Shown here one piece after another: positions 1 through 7,092 of a DNA stretch of 15,491 nt. The notes under the pieces are model-generated. The model was not told where the DNA came from and did not search any database. It was given only the letters and a program-made list of their open reading frames with translations. How positions within the stretch are numbered: position 1 is the stretch's first letter; each line of letters begins with the position of its first letter. The stretch is from an uncultured Burkholderiales bacterium. GTDB lineage: Bacteria > Pseudomonadota > Gammaproteobacteria > Burkholderiales > Burkholderiaceae_C. The translations under genes were made by a program, and so were the position numbers. The stretch spans positions 1-15,491 of the forward strand of contig CALCBL010000242.1 in assembly GCA_937897495.1 (NCBI GenBank), written 5' to 3'.

Positions 1-97
1 CAAGGAGAAAAAGCGCAGCAAGGTGTATAAAGTTAATTCATGATCCATACGATGCATGCAATGAAACAAATGAGCCTTGCTGCGCTTTTTCTCCTTG
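1..97. repeat. Perfect 23-bp inverted repeat around the mipA start region
   Basis: Bases 1-23 are the exact reverse complement of bases 75-97, separated by 51 bases that hold all candidate mipA start codons. The left arm contains an AAGGAG-like string; the right arm encodes the hydrophobic core of the MipA signal peptide. A perfect 23-bp match is far beyond chance here. It is either a real RNA hairpin that could mask translation, or, because the match runs right to base 1, a fold-back chimera at a contig end. The sequence alone does not decide. Confidence 0.9.
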
Positions 98-873
98 CCT
101 GTATTCTGGTCTCGAACCTCTTACCCAGTTCGGCAAACGCTCAATCCAGCTCAGTTGAAGCAGGTTCAAACACAAAAGAGTCTGATCAACTGTATTACAC
201 CCTCGGAACAAGACTCAAGTCCAATGACATGGGTGATTGGCAAAACACCGCTCGCGTCAGACCCGTCATTGGGCTGCGCTATGGCAAGTGGCAACTGGGC
301 ATTGGCGATGGGCGCGCATGGCGGAATTTAGGCCAGTTTGGCAGTGAACCGACACTTAGCTACCAAGTCATGGATGAGCCTGATTTAAATATCGGGCTTT
401 CTATGCGCGTTCACAACGTAAGCACGGGTGAATCTTTTGATGCTTTCGAGGGTGGCAAAAACACTCTAAGAACACGCGTCATGATGCACCGAAAAATCAA
501 TAAGCGCTGGCGATTGAATGGAGATTGGACTCAAGATATTTTAAACAAAGGGGACGGCACCACTCTGAACCTTGGCTTGTCTTATGCTTGGCCCGTTTTT
601 CAGCAAAGTGAACTCATTCTGCATGCCGACAGCACTTGGGCAACAGCAGAACATTGGCGTAATTCTGCTTTGTACGCCAAGCAAGGACCTCTCGATCTTG
701 TGTCCACTGGCTTTCAAAAAGTCAGTGCAGGTCTGACTTTCAAGCAATCGATATCTAGACATTGGGCCTGGTACTCAACATTTGCAATATCTCAACCTAT
801 TGCGGAGCTTAAGAAGGTACAAGCCAGAGAAATTTCGTCTGGGCAGATTGGTATTTTGTATTTCCAGCGCTAA
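40..873 (+). CDS. MipA/OmpV-family outer-membrane protein
   Basis: The 277-residue product has an N-terminal signal peptide (hydrophobic core about residues 12-29, probable cleavage after the ANA ending at residue 34). It then alternates short amphipathic strands in the pattern of a small beta-barrel. Recognisable family patches are VRPVIGLRYGKW (73-84), LSMRVHNVSTGES (120-132), GDGTTLNLGLSY (171-182) and STWATAEHW (198-206). MipA/OmpV proteins are outer-membrane barrels; E. coli MipA was described as a scaffold for the murein hydrolase MltA with PBP1B. Whether this copy does that is unknown. No start has a good ribosome site: ATG at 40, 52 and 61 all give a usable signal peptide, and 61 (MKQMSL) gives the most ordinary one. 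The start region lies inside the 23-bp inverted repeat, so upstream sequence should be treated with caution. The family call is by motif memory and fairly confident. Confidence 0.65.
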   Translation: MIHTMHAMKQMSLAALFLLACILVSNLLPSSANAQSSSVEAGSNTKESDQLYYTLGTRLKSNDMGDWQNTARVRPVIGLRYGKWQLGIGDGRAWRNLGQFGSEPTLSYQVMDEPDLNIGLSMRVHNVSTGESFDAFEGGKNTLRTRVMMHRKINKRWRLNGDWTQDILNKGDGTTLNLGLSYAWPVFQQSELILHADSTWATAEHWRNSALYAKQGPLDLVSTGFQKVSAGLTFKQSISRHWAWYSTFAISQPIAELKKVQAREISSGQIGILYFQR

Positions 874-924
874 TTATTGAGTGTTGTTCCTGATTGTTTT
901 TGAAAAAATGGCTTCGTCATCGCT

Positions 925-1449
925 TTGAAATACGAGGGGCATAGAATTTTCACAAGTTTTCCATCCAATCGTCACTCAAAAAGCTTTGTTTTGAAAAATA
1001 CATTCATTCAAGTTCCGGCCAAAGCATTGTTGCTGCTTGCCAAAGTTGCCTTGCCAGTTTTGCCCTTTATCTTTGGTTTTATATTTTTAAAACCCAAGTA
1101 CATCTTTAACTATCGCGAAACAATTCAGAAGTTGAGAATTCACCACAAGGCCCTTTCACAGGGACCTGTGAGAAGGTACTTTGAATCATTTTTTGCTGTG
1201 CGCTTGAATGAGTCGAGTCAAATTTCAGGTGCCTGCACCCAATGCGGCAGTTGCTGCTTGAATCAGCAGTGTTTTTTTCTAGAGGCTATTTCAGAGGACA
1301 AGTTCCAATGCGGCATCTACAACTCGCCTTTTAGAAAATTATCAAATTGTGGTGCTTTTCCTATTTCGGGTGAAGACATTGAGAGGTACGACTGTCCAGG
1401 TTATGTCCTTAATCCGAAAACAGTGATAAAGATTGCAGTAGTCAATTAA
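925..1449 (+). CDS. Membrane-anchored YkgJ-type CxxCxxCC cysteine-cluster protein
   Basis: A 174-residue protein with a hydrophobic segment at about 33-55 and a C-terminal cysteine cluster: Cys104, 107, 110 and 111 (CxxCxxCC), then Cys116, 129, 142 and 157. This spacing matches the YkgJ/Fli-B-like putative zinc- or iron-chelating domain. The family has no settled function. The TM segment before the domain suggests a membrane-tethered metal-binding module; this is inference. The frame has no ATG at all. It can start at TTG 925 or TTG 991, neither with a clear ribosome site, and a stop closes the frame at 901. An ATG at 908 is out of frame and hits a stop after six codons, so a small indel near here is possible. 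The gene is visibly AT-richer than its neighbours. It follows mipA after 51 bases and converges on the aminotransferase. Confidence 0.7.
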   Translation: MKYEGHRIFTSFPSNRHSKSFVLKNTFIQVPAKALLLLAKVALPVLPFIFGFIFLKPKYIFNYRETIQKLRIHHKALSQGPVRRYFESFFAVRLNESSQISGACTQCGSCCLNQQCFFLEAISEDKFQCGIYNSPFRKLSNCGAFPISGEDIERYDCPGYVLNPKTVIKIAVVN

Positions 1450-1483
1450 GTACTGCTTTCAACCTCAAAAAATTAGTTAACAG

Positions 1484-1509
1484 CAGTGACATGCGCAAGC
1501 TTCTCACTG
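1484..1509. terminator. Possible bidirectional terminator between convergent genes
   Basis: CAGTGA (1484-1489) pairs with TCACTG (1504-1509) around a 14-base loop. On the plus strand a T5 run follows at 1516-1520. On the minus strand a T6 run (complement of 1467-1472) follows at a greater distance. A competing pairing, ACTGCT (1452-1457) with AGCAGT (1482-1487), shares one arm. The stem is short, so this is a position-supported guess. Confidence 0.35.
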
Positions 1510-1518
1510 GTCTTGTTT

Positions 1519-3171
1519 TTAAACTTTGATTGCTTCTCGTTTTTGAAACATTTCTTTCAAAATCGATCTGCGGATCAGCTTGTTGGACAGCTCAGGTGGG
1601 GCCCAAAACCACTGAGCTGATTTCATAGACTCACAAGCCGCCACAAATCGACGCAACACTTCTTCAAAGTCTGCATCTGAGTAATTCAAGCTGAAAATCA
1701 AACGACCGGTGCCGACCCAACTGAGCGCCAATCCTTCAGATCGCAGGTAGTACTGAAGCATCCAGTTGTAGCGGCTTGTGTCCGTGTAATAAAGGCTCCA
1801 GACACTTGACATGTTGGCAGCCCGCAAAGGCAGTCCTTTTTCAGTCATCACCTGATTGAAGCGTTCGCGCCTTTGATTCCAAGTAGTTTCCAGATTGTCG
1901 TAAATAGAAGCTATTTCTGGCGTTTCAATTTTTTCTAAAAATACTGACATGGCACCCATGACGTGTGGGTGCGCGTTGAATGTACCGCGTGCAAAACAAA
2001 TGTCAGCAGGCCTTTCTGAGCGGAATCGCTTCATCAAATCGGCGCGGCCACACACCACGCCCACTGGGTAGCCCCCACCCAAGGTTTTGCCATAGGTGAC
2101 CAAGTCGGCTTGAACGCCAAAATAAGCTTGGGCACCACCTTTTGCCAAACGGAATCCTAAGAAAACCTCGTCAAATATGAGAACGATGTTGCGTTCGGTA
2201 CAAACTTCACGCAGCTTTTTTAACCAAGCTGTGTAAGCTTCCCGATCGTAAGTCGCCCTGCGACTGCTATCGACCAAGGAAGAATCGCCGGGAGCGCCTT
2301 GGTTCAAATGAAGCGCTTGCAAGGGGTTGATCAGGACGCACGCAATGTCTGATCTGGTACGCAGCACTTTGAGAGAGTTTTCATGCATATCCCTCAGTGT
2401 GTATGTTTCACGGGGCGGCATGGGGTTGCCGGGTCCGGGCTGCACATCTTCCCACCAGCCATGGTAAGCACCACAAAAACGAACCAAGTTTTTACGACCT
2501 GTGTGATACCTTGCCAGCCTGACAGCCTGCATGACAGCTTCCGTGCCCGACATGTGAAACGACACCTGATCGAGGCCTGAAATTTCTTTCAGGCGCTTCA
2601 CGTTAAAAGCAACACAGGGGTGGTAGGCCCCTAAAGTTGCGCCTACGGCTTCAACCTTCTCTGATCCTAATTTCATGCATTCTTTGTAAAAATCAGCGCC
2701 AAAGACGTTGACGCCGTAAGAGCCCGTTAAGTCGTAAAACCGCTGCCCATCTTGGTCTGTCACAAATACGCCATCTGCCGACTGTATAAATGCACCAACT
2801 TTCAAGTGTTGTCGCACCAGAGGGCTGAATTGAAATGGAACGCGGTATGCGCCCGTGAACTGCAAATCAGAAATGATTTCACGCGCTTCGGCTGTCATTT
2901 CGATGCTTTTAGCATGACGTGTCTGTAACAAATTTGCCAACTGGTAAAACGCAGAACGTCGATTAGCAGCCACAGACTCTGGCGCACCATCACATGAGAA
3001 GAATTGGTCTTCCTTGAACTCGTAGCCAGGCAAAAAGGAGACCACTCGTTTTGCCATTCTGGAGTGACCTGTTAATGAAGGGTGCTTGGCAAACGACAAC
3101 TCCAAGCGTCTTTTTACAAAAGGTAACAAGAGTGCAATTGCACCAAGGGTCAAAGCTAGTTGTACAGACAC
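1519..3171 (-). CDS. HemL-like class-III PLP aminotransferase with N-terminal membrane anchor
   Basis: This 550-residue fold-type I, class-III PLP enzyme resembles glutamate-1-semialdehyde aminomutase (about 430 residues) but carries an extra N-terminal region of roughly 100 residues. That region begins with a hydrophobic stretch (about 4-19) ending in KRR, a signal-anchor pattern that would leave the enzyme on the cytoplasmic face of the membrane. Visible PLP landmarks are SGTEA (208-212, phosphate cup), AYHGWW (235-240, stacking on the ring), IFDEV with Asp334 (pyridine nitrogen), and YGKTLGGG with Lys362 as the Schiff-base lysine, so it should be catalytically competent. The start is GTG at 3171; a stop lies ten codons upstream in frame with no ATG between, and there is only a weak GGA upstream. 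Similar modules amine-load carbonyl substrates, including acyl-carrier-bound ones. Here the substrate is unknown. It is divergent from psd, which hints at a membrane-lipid or envelope role (inference). It is unlikely to be the housekeeping hemL. Confidence 0.85.
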   Translation of the reverse strand: MSVQLALTLGAIALLLPFVKRRLELSFAKHPSLTGHSRMAKRVVSFLPGYEFKEDQFFSCDGAPESVAANRRSAFYQLANLLQTRHAKSIEMTAEAREIISDLQFTGAYRVPFQFSPLVRQHLKVGAFIQSADGVFVTDQDGQRFYDLTGSYGVNVFGADFYKECMKLGSEKVEAVGATLGAYHPCVAFNVKRLKEISGLDQVSFHMSGTEAVMQAVRLARYHTGRKNLVRFCGAYHGWWEDVQPGPGNPMPPRETYTLRDMHENSLKVLRTRSDIACVLINPLQALHLNQGAPGDSSLVDSSRRATYDREAYTAWLKKLREVCTERNIVLIFDEVFLGFRLAKGGAQAYFGVQADLVTYGKTLGGGYPVGVVCGRADLMKRFRSERPADICFARGTFNAHPHVMGAMSVFLEKIETPEIASIYDNLETTWNQRRERFNQVMTEKGLPLRAANMSSVWSLYYTDTSRYNWMLQYYLRSEGLALSWVGTGRLIFSLNYSDADFEEVLRRFVAACESMKSAQWFWAPPELSNKLIRRSILKEMFQKREAIKV

Positions 3172-3181
3172 GTTGAATCCG

Positions 3182-3205
3182 AAGATGAGTGGTTGAAGTC
3201 ATCTT
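3182..3205. promoter_or_regulatory. Dyad in the divergent aminotransferase/psd intergenic region
   Basis: AAGATGA (3182-3188) is the exact reverse complement of TCATCTT (3199-3205), with a 10-base spacer. It sits in the 65-base gap between the two divergent starts and is followed on the plus strand by a T-rich stretch. It could be an operator shared by both genes or a weak terminator-like hairpin. A 7-bp match can occur by chance, so only the position supports it. Confidence 0.3.
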
Positions 3206-3236
3206 TTTATTTAGATTTCGTGACAGGAAAATGAAA

Positions 3237-4109
3237 ATGAAACAATTAATTCAAAAAATTAGCTCACAAGAAGACCTGAATTTCCTGTTAACCAATCGAA
3301 TTCCACGCATCACACTCACACGGTTCATGGGTTGGTGGAGCCAAATCAAAAATCCAATCATCCGGGACTTGTCAATTGGCGTTTGGAAGTTATTTTCAGA
3401 TCTTGATTTGAGAGAGGCCTCAAAAACCAAATTTGACAGCATGCACGATTGCTTTGTTCGCGAACTTAAGCCAGGTTCTAGGACCATTGACATGCGCAAT
3501 GAGATCCTGAGCAGCCCCTGTGATGCCATTGTGGGCGAATGTGGCGACATTGATCACACCCAAGTCTTTCAAGCCAAAGGCTTCCCCTACAGCCTTTCCA
3601 GCTTGATGGGCTTCACGCCCAGAACTGGCGAGTTGGTTGAATCCTTGAAAAATGGCACTTACGTGACATTGCGCCTGACATCCAGCATGTACCACCGATT
3701 TCATGCGCCAGCAGATGCAACTCTCACCCACGTGACTCACATTTCTGGGGACACATGGAACGTCAACCCCATTGCCCTAAAACGTGTAGAGCAACTTTTT
3801 TGCAAAAATGAACGAGCTGTTCTGAATTTCAAACTGACTGACGGAACGCCCATGATCATGGTGCCCGTAGCGGCCATCTTGGTCGCCAGCTTGCGCTTGC
3901 ACGCTGTCAATTTGTTGTTCCATGTCGATTACACAGGCCCCAATGAAATTCCGTGTGCCATCCAAGCTTACAAAGGCCAAGAGTTGGGTTGGTTTCAACA
4001 CGGCTCCACCATTTTGGTATTTGTTCCAAAAGGTTTCAAATTGGCAGAGGGCATTGCAACGGGTCAGCGCATCAAGATGGGCCAGGCCTTATTGGAAAAG
4101 TTAGCATGA
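3237..4109 (+). CDS. psd: Phosphatidylserine decarboxylase proenzyme, long E. coli-like form
   Basis: Decarboxylates phosphatidylserine to phosphatidylethanolamine at the inner membrane, after self-cleavage into beta and alpha chains that makes a pyruvoyl group. The 290-residue product aligns by eye along most of the E. coli enzyme (322 residues). It has LTRFMGWW near the N-terminus, FVREL, SPCDAIV with Asp96, QAKGFPYSL, YHRFHAP with His153 and His156, NERAVL, and the cleavage motif HGST with Ser257 as the future pyruvoyl residue. Asp96, His156 and Ser257 match the E. coli Asp90/His147/Ser254 triad. The canonical motif is LGST; here Leu is His. The start at ATG 3237 is chosen because AGGA at 3225-3228 lies 8 bases upstream. 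ATG 3231 is too close to it, and GTG 3189 has no support. The stop overlaps the next start by 4 bases. No phosphatidylserine synthase lies in the window, so whether this is the main or a second Psd cannot be told. Confidence 0.93.
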   Translation: MKQLIQKISSQEDLNFLLTNRIPRITLTRFMGWWSQIKNPIIRDLSIGVWKLFSDLDLREASKTKFDSMHDCFVRELKPGSRTIDMRNEILSSPCDAIVGECGDIDHTQVFQAKGFPYSLSSLMGFTPRTGELVESLKNGTYVTLRLTSSMYHRFHAPADATLTHVTHISGDTWNVNPIALKRVEQLFCKNERAVLNFKLTDGTPMIMVPVAAILVASLRLHAVNLLFHVDYTGPNEIPCAIQAYKGQELGWFQHGSTILVFVPKGFKLAEGIATGQRIKMGQALLEKLA

Positions 4110-5866
4110 GAATTTCAGCCCTCAGATCAAGAGTCTTCGCTTTCACTGGGGTCCTTTTGTGCGCTTGTGCGCCAATGAACGAACTCCCCGTCGCATCCAA
4201 CGAAAAGATCAATGTCAGTATTTTGGCTTTCAACGATTTACATGGCCACTTAGAGCCCCCCAGCCTGAGTGTCCGGGAGCGAATTGATGGCAATTTGACA
4301 GAAGTACCTGCGGGTGGAGCTGCCTACTTGGCTGCAGCCATACAACATTACAAAAAGCTGAACCCATTCAACGCCGTTGTTTCTGCAGGCGACATGATTG
4401 GTGCAACCCCCCTCATCTCTGCGCTTTTCCTAGACGAGCCCACCATCGAAGCGGTCAATGCCATGGGCATCGATTTCAATGCCGTCGGTAATCATGAGTT
4501 TGACAAAGGCACGCCTGAATTAATGCGCATGCGCCGGGGTGGTTGTGAAAAGTTCACTCGGCTAGAGCCGTGTCAAGTCAATCGCCAATTTCCAGGCGCC
4601 AACTTTGAATTCTTGGCTGCCAATGTGAAAAAGTCAGACCATGAAACCTTGTTTCCAGCTTATGGCATCAAGACTTTCAAGCAAGGAAATCAAGTCATCA
4701 AGGTGGGCTTTGTGGGCATGACCCTCAAAAACACACCCAACTTGGTCATACCTGAAGGCGTTAAGGGTTTGAAATTTGAAGACGAAGCAGCTACTGCCAA
4801 TGCTTTGGTGCCCTTGCTCAAAGCGCAAGGCGTATCTGCCTTGGTTTTGGTCATTCATGAAGGCGGCGTCATCCAAGGTGGGCCTAACGATGCTTCGTGC
4901 CCCGGACTTTCAGGCGACATCGTTCCCATTTTGAACAAACTTGACACAGGCTTTGATGTGGTGGTTTCTGGTCATACACACCGTGCTTACGCTTGCGACT
5001 ACAAAAGAATCAATCCCAGCAAGCCATTTCTTTTGACCAGTGCGGGTCAATATGGCACGTTTCTCACGCACATCCAGTTGTCCATTGACCCTATTTCTAA
5101 GACAGTCCAAAACAAAACTGCAAGCAATGTCATTGTTCAAAGTGAAGCCTTTGTCAACGCCTCCGGCATCCAAGTTCAGCCAAGCTCTGCCCTGCCTTTT
5201 TTCGGCAAGCAAATGGATGTCGAAAAAATTGTGAATGACTATCGCACTGCTTCGCAGGCGCAAGTACTGAAAGTAGTCGGTCGCTTGTCAACCTCCATAA
5301 CGCGCAATTCATCGCCCTCGGGCGAGTCTGGGCTAGGCAACCTGATTGCTGATGCTCAATGGTCTTCTACGGCGTCTGCAGAACGGGGACGATCCGATTT
5401 TGCGCTGATGAACCCTGGTGGTGTGCGCGCAGACATTTTGATTCAACAAGGTGGAGGCACCGTCAACTTTGGACAGCTTTTTAAAGTTCAGCCGTTTGGC
5501 AACACCCTGGTAGTTAAGCGCATGACGGGGCAGCAAGTCAAAGACTTGTTAGAACATCAATTTGAGAACCTCGATAGACCCAAAGTATTATTTCCTTCTG
5601 AAGGCCTGAAATACGAAGTCGATCGCAGACAGCCCAAAGGACAACGGGTTCAGAACATTCAAATCGGTCAAAAGCCACTTGACTTGGCTCGTGCTTACAA
5701 CGTGACCATGAACAGCTTCTTAGCTTCTGGCGGCGATGGATTTTGGCATTTCAATCAAGCTCCTACCGTATCGGGCGGTGAATTAGATGTCGATGCGCTT
5801 TCAGACTATGTGCAGCAACGCCCTGGCTTAAAGCCCGCGCCAACAGATCGCATTCGAATGTTGTGA
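4106..5866 (+). CDS. 5'-nucleotidase/UDP-sugar hydrolase (UshA-type) metallophosphoesterase, probable lipoprotein
   Basis: The 586-residue product has the two-domain layout of UshA/5'-nucleotidases (E. coli UshA is 550). The N-terminal dimetal phosphoesterase domain shows FNDLHGH (Asp44, His46), SAGDMIG (Asp96), GNHEFDKG (Asn129, His130), VIHEGG (His251) and SGHTH (His290, His292), all the metal ligands. The C-terminal nucleotide-binding domain shows MNPGGVRAD (about 435-443), QPFGNTL, and FLASGGDGF (538-546). The family strips phosphate from extracytoplasmic nucleotides and nucleotide-sugars. The first 20 residues are hydrophobic and end LCA before Cys21, an acceptable if imperfect lipobox, so it may be membrane-tethered rather than soluble. 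The ATG at 4106 overlaps the psd stop (ATGA), so the two are translationally coupled. The open frame runs further upstream inside psd, but that part is not signal-like and is rejected. The exact substrate is not determined. Confidence 0.9.
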   Translation: MRISALRSRVFAFTGVLLCACAPMNELPVASNEKINVSILAFNDLHGHLEPPSLSVRERIDGNLTEVPAGGAAYLAAAIQHYKKLNPFNAVVSAGDMIGATPLISALFLDEPTIEAVNAMGIDFNAVGNHEFDKGTPELMRMRRGGCEKFTRLEPCQVNRQFPGANFEFLAANVKKSDHETLFPAYGIKTFKQGNQVIKVGFVGMTLKNTPNLVIPEGVKGLKFEDEAATANALVPLLKAQGVSALVLVIHEGGVIQGGPNDASCPGLSGDIVPILNKLDTGFDVVVSGHTHRAYACDYKRINPSKPFLLTSAGQYGTFLTHIQLSIDPISKTVQNKTASNVIVQSEAFVNASGIQVQPSSALPFFGKQMDVEKIVNDYRTASQAQVLKVVGRLSTSITRNSSPSGESGLGNLIADAQWSSTASAERGRSDFALMNPGGVRADILIQQGGGTVNFGQLFKVQPFGNTLVVKRMTGQQVKDLLEHQFENLDRPKVLFPSEGLKYEVDRRQPKGQRVQNIQIGQKPLDLARAYNVTMNSFLASGGDGFWHFNQAPTVSGGELDVDALSDYVQQRPGLKPAPTDRIRML

Positions 5867-5883
5867 ATTAGCACTAACCCTGC

Positions 5884-5931
5884 TAAGTAACGAATTTGTC
5901 ACACAAATTTTCTATGCTAGCGGGTTACTTA
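5884..5931. promoter_or_regulatory. Nested inverted repeats upstream of the exbD-tonB operon
   Basis: An inner dyad AATTTGT (5893-5899), CAC, ACAAATT (5903-5909) is enclosed by an outer pair TAAGTAAC (5884-5891) and GTTACTTA (5924-5931). All arms are exact. The set fills most of the 82 bases between the nucleotidase stop and the exbD ATG. It is a good operator candidate for a local regulator, or it could fold in RNA as a weak terminator for the upstream genes (the inner stem is followed by TTTC). No convincing sigma70 promoter with correct spacing was found, and it does not resemble a Fur box. Confidence 0.45.
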
Positions 5932-5948
5932 TATCTCGGTTGAGCATC

Positions 5949-6362
5949 ATGCGCCAATGGCAGCAAACACAAAGAAAAAAAGCACGCATCGAGATCATCC
6001 CCATGATCGATGTGATGATGTTTTTATTGGTTTTCTTTGTTCTTATCAGTGTCAATGTGATTCCTGCTTTGGGCATCAAAACACAACAGCCTAATTCGTC
6101 CCAAGTGCAACAACTTAGAACCAAAGATGTGCAAGTTGTTGTCACTTTGGGAAAAGAGAATGTCATTCAGGTTGATGGCAAAGATGTTGAGCTCAAAGAT
6201 TTGTCGGCTGCAGTGAAGAGAAAAGCTGGCACTGCGGAACAAATTGCCGTCATCGTGAACAGTGACAAGGGCGCAGAAGTTCAAACCCTGGTTGACGTCA
6301 TGGACGAAATCAAAAAATCAGGCTTAGGCAAGGTCTCGCTTGCTGCTCGTGAGCGTCAATGA
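5949..6362 (+). CDS. exbD: ExbD/TolR-family proton-channel subunit of the TonB energising complex
   Basis: The 137-residue product has the ExbD plan: a short basic cytoplasmic N-terminus, one TM helix (about 16-36) carrying the essential membrane Asp (Asp21 in PMIDVMMFLL), and a periplasmic domain ending with a repeated VDVMDEIKKSG-type helix. With ExbB it uses the proton motive force to drive TonB. ATG 5949 is preferred over TTG 5940; neither has a strong ribosome site, only a GGTTGAG upstream. Its stop overlaps the tonB start by 4 bases. It is the first gene of the seven-gene run, and its partner exbB is not adjacent but three genes downstream. TolR is the alternative name, but the tonB neighbour favours ExbD. 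Confidence 0.92.
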   Translation: MRQWQQTQRKKARIEIIPMIDVMMFLLVFFVLISVNVIPALGIKTQQPNSSQVQQLRTKDVQVVVTLGKENVIQVDGKDVELKDLSAAVKRKAGTAEQIAVIVNSDKGAEVQTLVDVMDEIKKSGLGKVSLAARERQ

Positions 6363-7072
6363 TGGTACTCATTGACAGGTTGAACCAAGAGCGTCACAAA
6401 CTTTCAAGTTTGGGGTCATTGCTGTTGGTCTTCTTTGTATTTTCAATGGCACAAGCGATTAAAGGACCTGCCGAGATGTTGGCGCAAGAGGCCATGGAGC
6501 TGACCACTACGCTGATTGAGCCCTTGCTTCAACCCCCACCCAAAACGCCTCCGCCTCAGGTCAAACAGCCTGAGCCGAAGCCCAAAATGTTGGCACTGCC
6601 CAATGTGCCCATGACGCCCGCACCCATTGAGCCTGCAAGAGAAGTCACTGCCGCTGCCGAATCGCCTCGGCCCATCCCCACACCCACACCCACACCCGCC
6701 CCAAGCTTGCCGACTGCAACCCCTGTACAAGAAGCACCAAAGATGGCGCCGCAGCCGCCAATTTCAGTCAGCCTAGAAAACAATTACATCGTGAGCGTGC
6801 GGGCAACACTCAATGCCAACAAGCGCTACCCCACTGGCAGAGAAGCCAGCCTTCAACGCCCTTCCGGCAAGGTGAAACTTTGGTTTGTATTGGCTCGCAA
6901 CGGTGCGCTGCAAGATGCCGGCATTGATGAGTCCAGCAACTCCATCATTTTGGACAACGCTGCTTTGTCAACACTGCGTCGCACCACTTATGCACCGTGG
7001 CCTGAAGGCAGTTGGGCTTCTCAGTCACAACACAAATTTACCGTCATCCTTGATTTTGTTCCCCTCAATTAA
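6359..7072 (+). CDS. tonB: TonB-family energy transducer
   Basis: The 237-residue product has a single N-terminal membrane anchor (about 18-34), a long Pro-rich periplasmic spacer (about 56-135, including Pro-Thr and Pro-Lys repeats), and a C-terminal TonB domain. That domain has KRYP (155-158), SGKVKLWFVLARNG (169-182), ESSNSIILDNAAL (191-203) and WPEG. It carries ExbB/ExbD energy across the periplasm to an outer-membrane receptor, presumably the one encoded next. The ATG at 6359 overlaps the exbD stop; ATG 6362 is equally possible. The anchor lacks the in-membrane His of E. coli TonB (His20); the nearest His is residue 13, before the helix. The gene is followed after 20 bases by the receptor gene. 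Confidence 0.92.
   Translation: MMVLIDRLNQERHKLSSLGSLLLVFFVFSMAQAIKGPAEMLAQEAMELTTTLIEPLLQPPPKTPPPQVKQPEPKPKMLALPNVPMTPAPIEPAREVTAAAESPRPIPTPTPTPAPSLPTATPVQEAPKMAPQPPISVSLENNYIVSVRATLNANKRYPTGREASLQRPSGKVKLWFVLARNGALQDAGIDESSNSIILDNAALSTLRRTTYAPWPEGSWASQSQHKFTVILDFVPLN
6677..6697 (+). repeat. Short tandem hexamer repeat in the tonB proline spacer
   Basis: The hexamer CCCACA is repeated 3.5 times in tonB and encodes alternating Thr-Pro. Because the unit is six bases, copy-number slippage would change spacer length without shifting the frame. It is a common kind of repeat in TonB spacers. Confidence 0.8.
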
Positions 7073-7092
7073 TTTTTTTACCAGGAGTTTTT

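Noticed and set aside
3953..4105. N-terminal extension of the nucleotidase frame inside psd
   Set aside because: It overlaps the conserved psd C-terminus in another frame and shows no signal peptide; the ATG at 4106 gives a proper export signal and a 4-base coupling overlap.
6443..6783. Minus-strand Gly/Cys-rich open frames opposite tonB
   Set aside because: They are the antisense of the Pro-rich spacer codons and have no start signals or family features.
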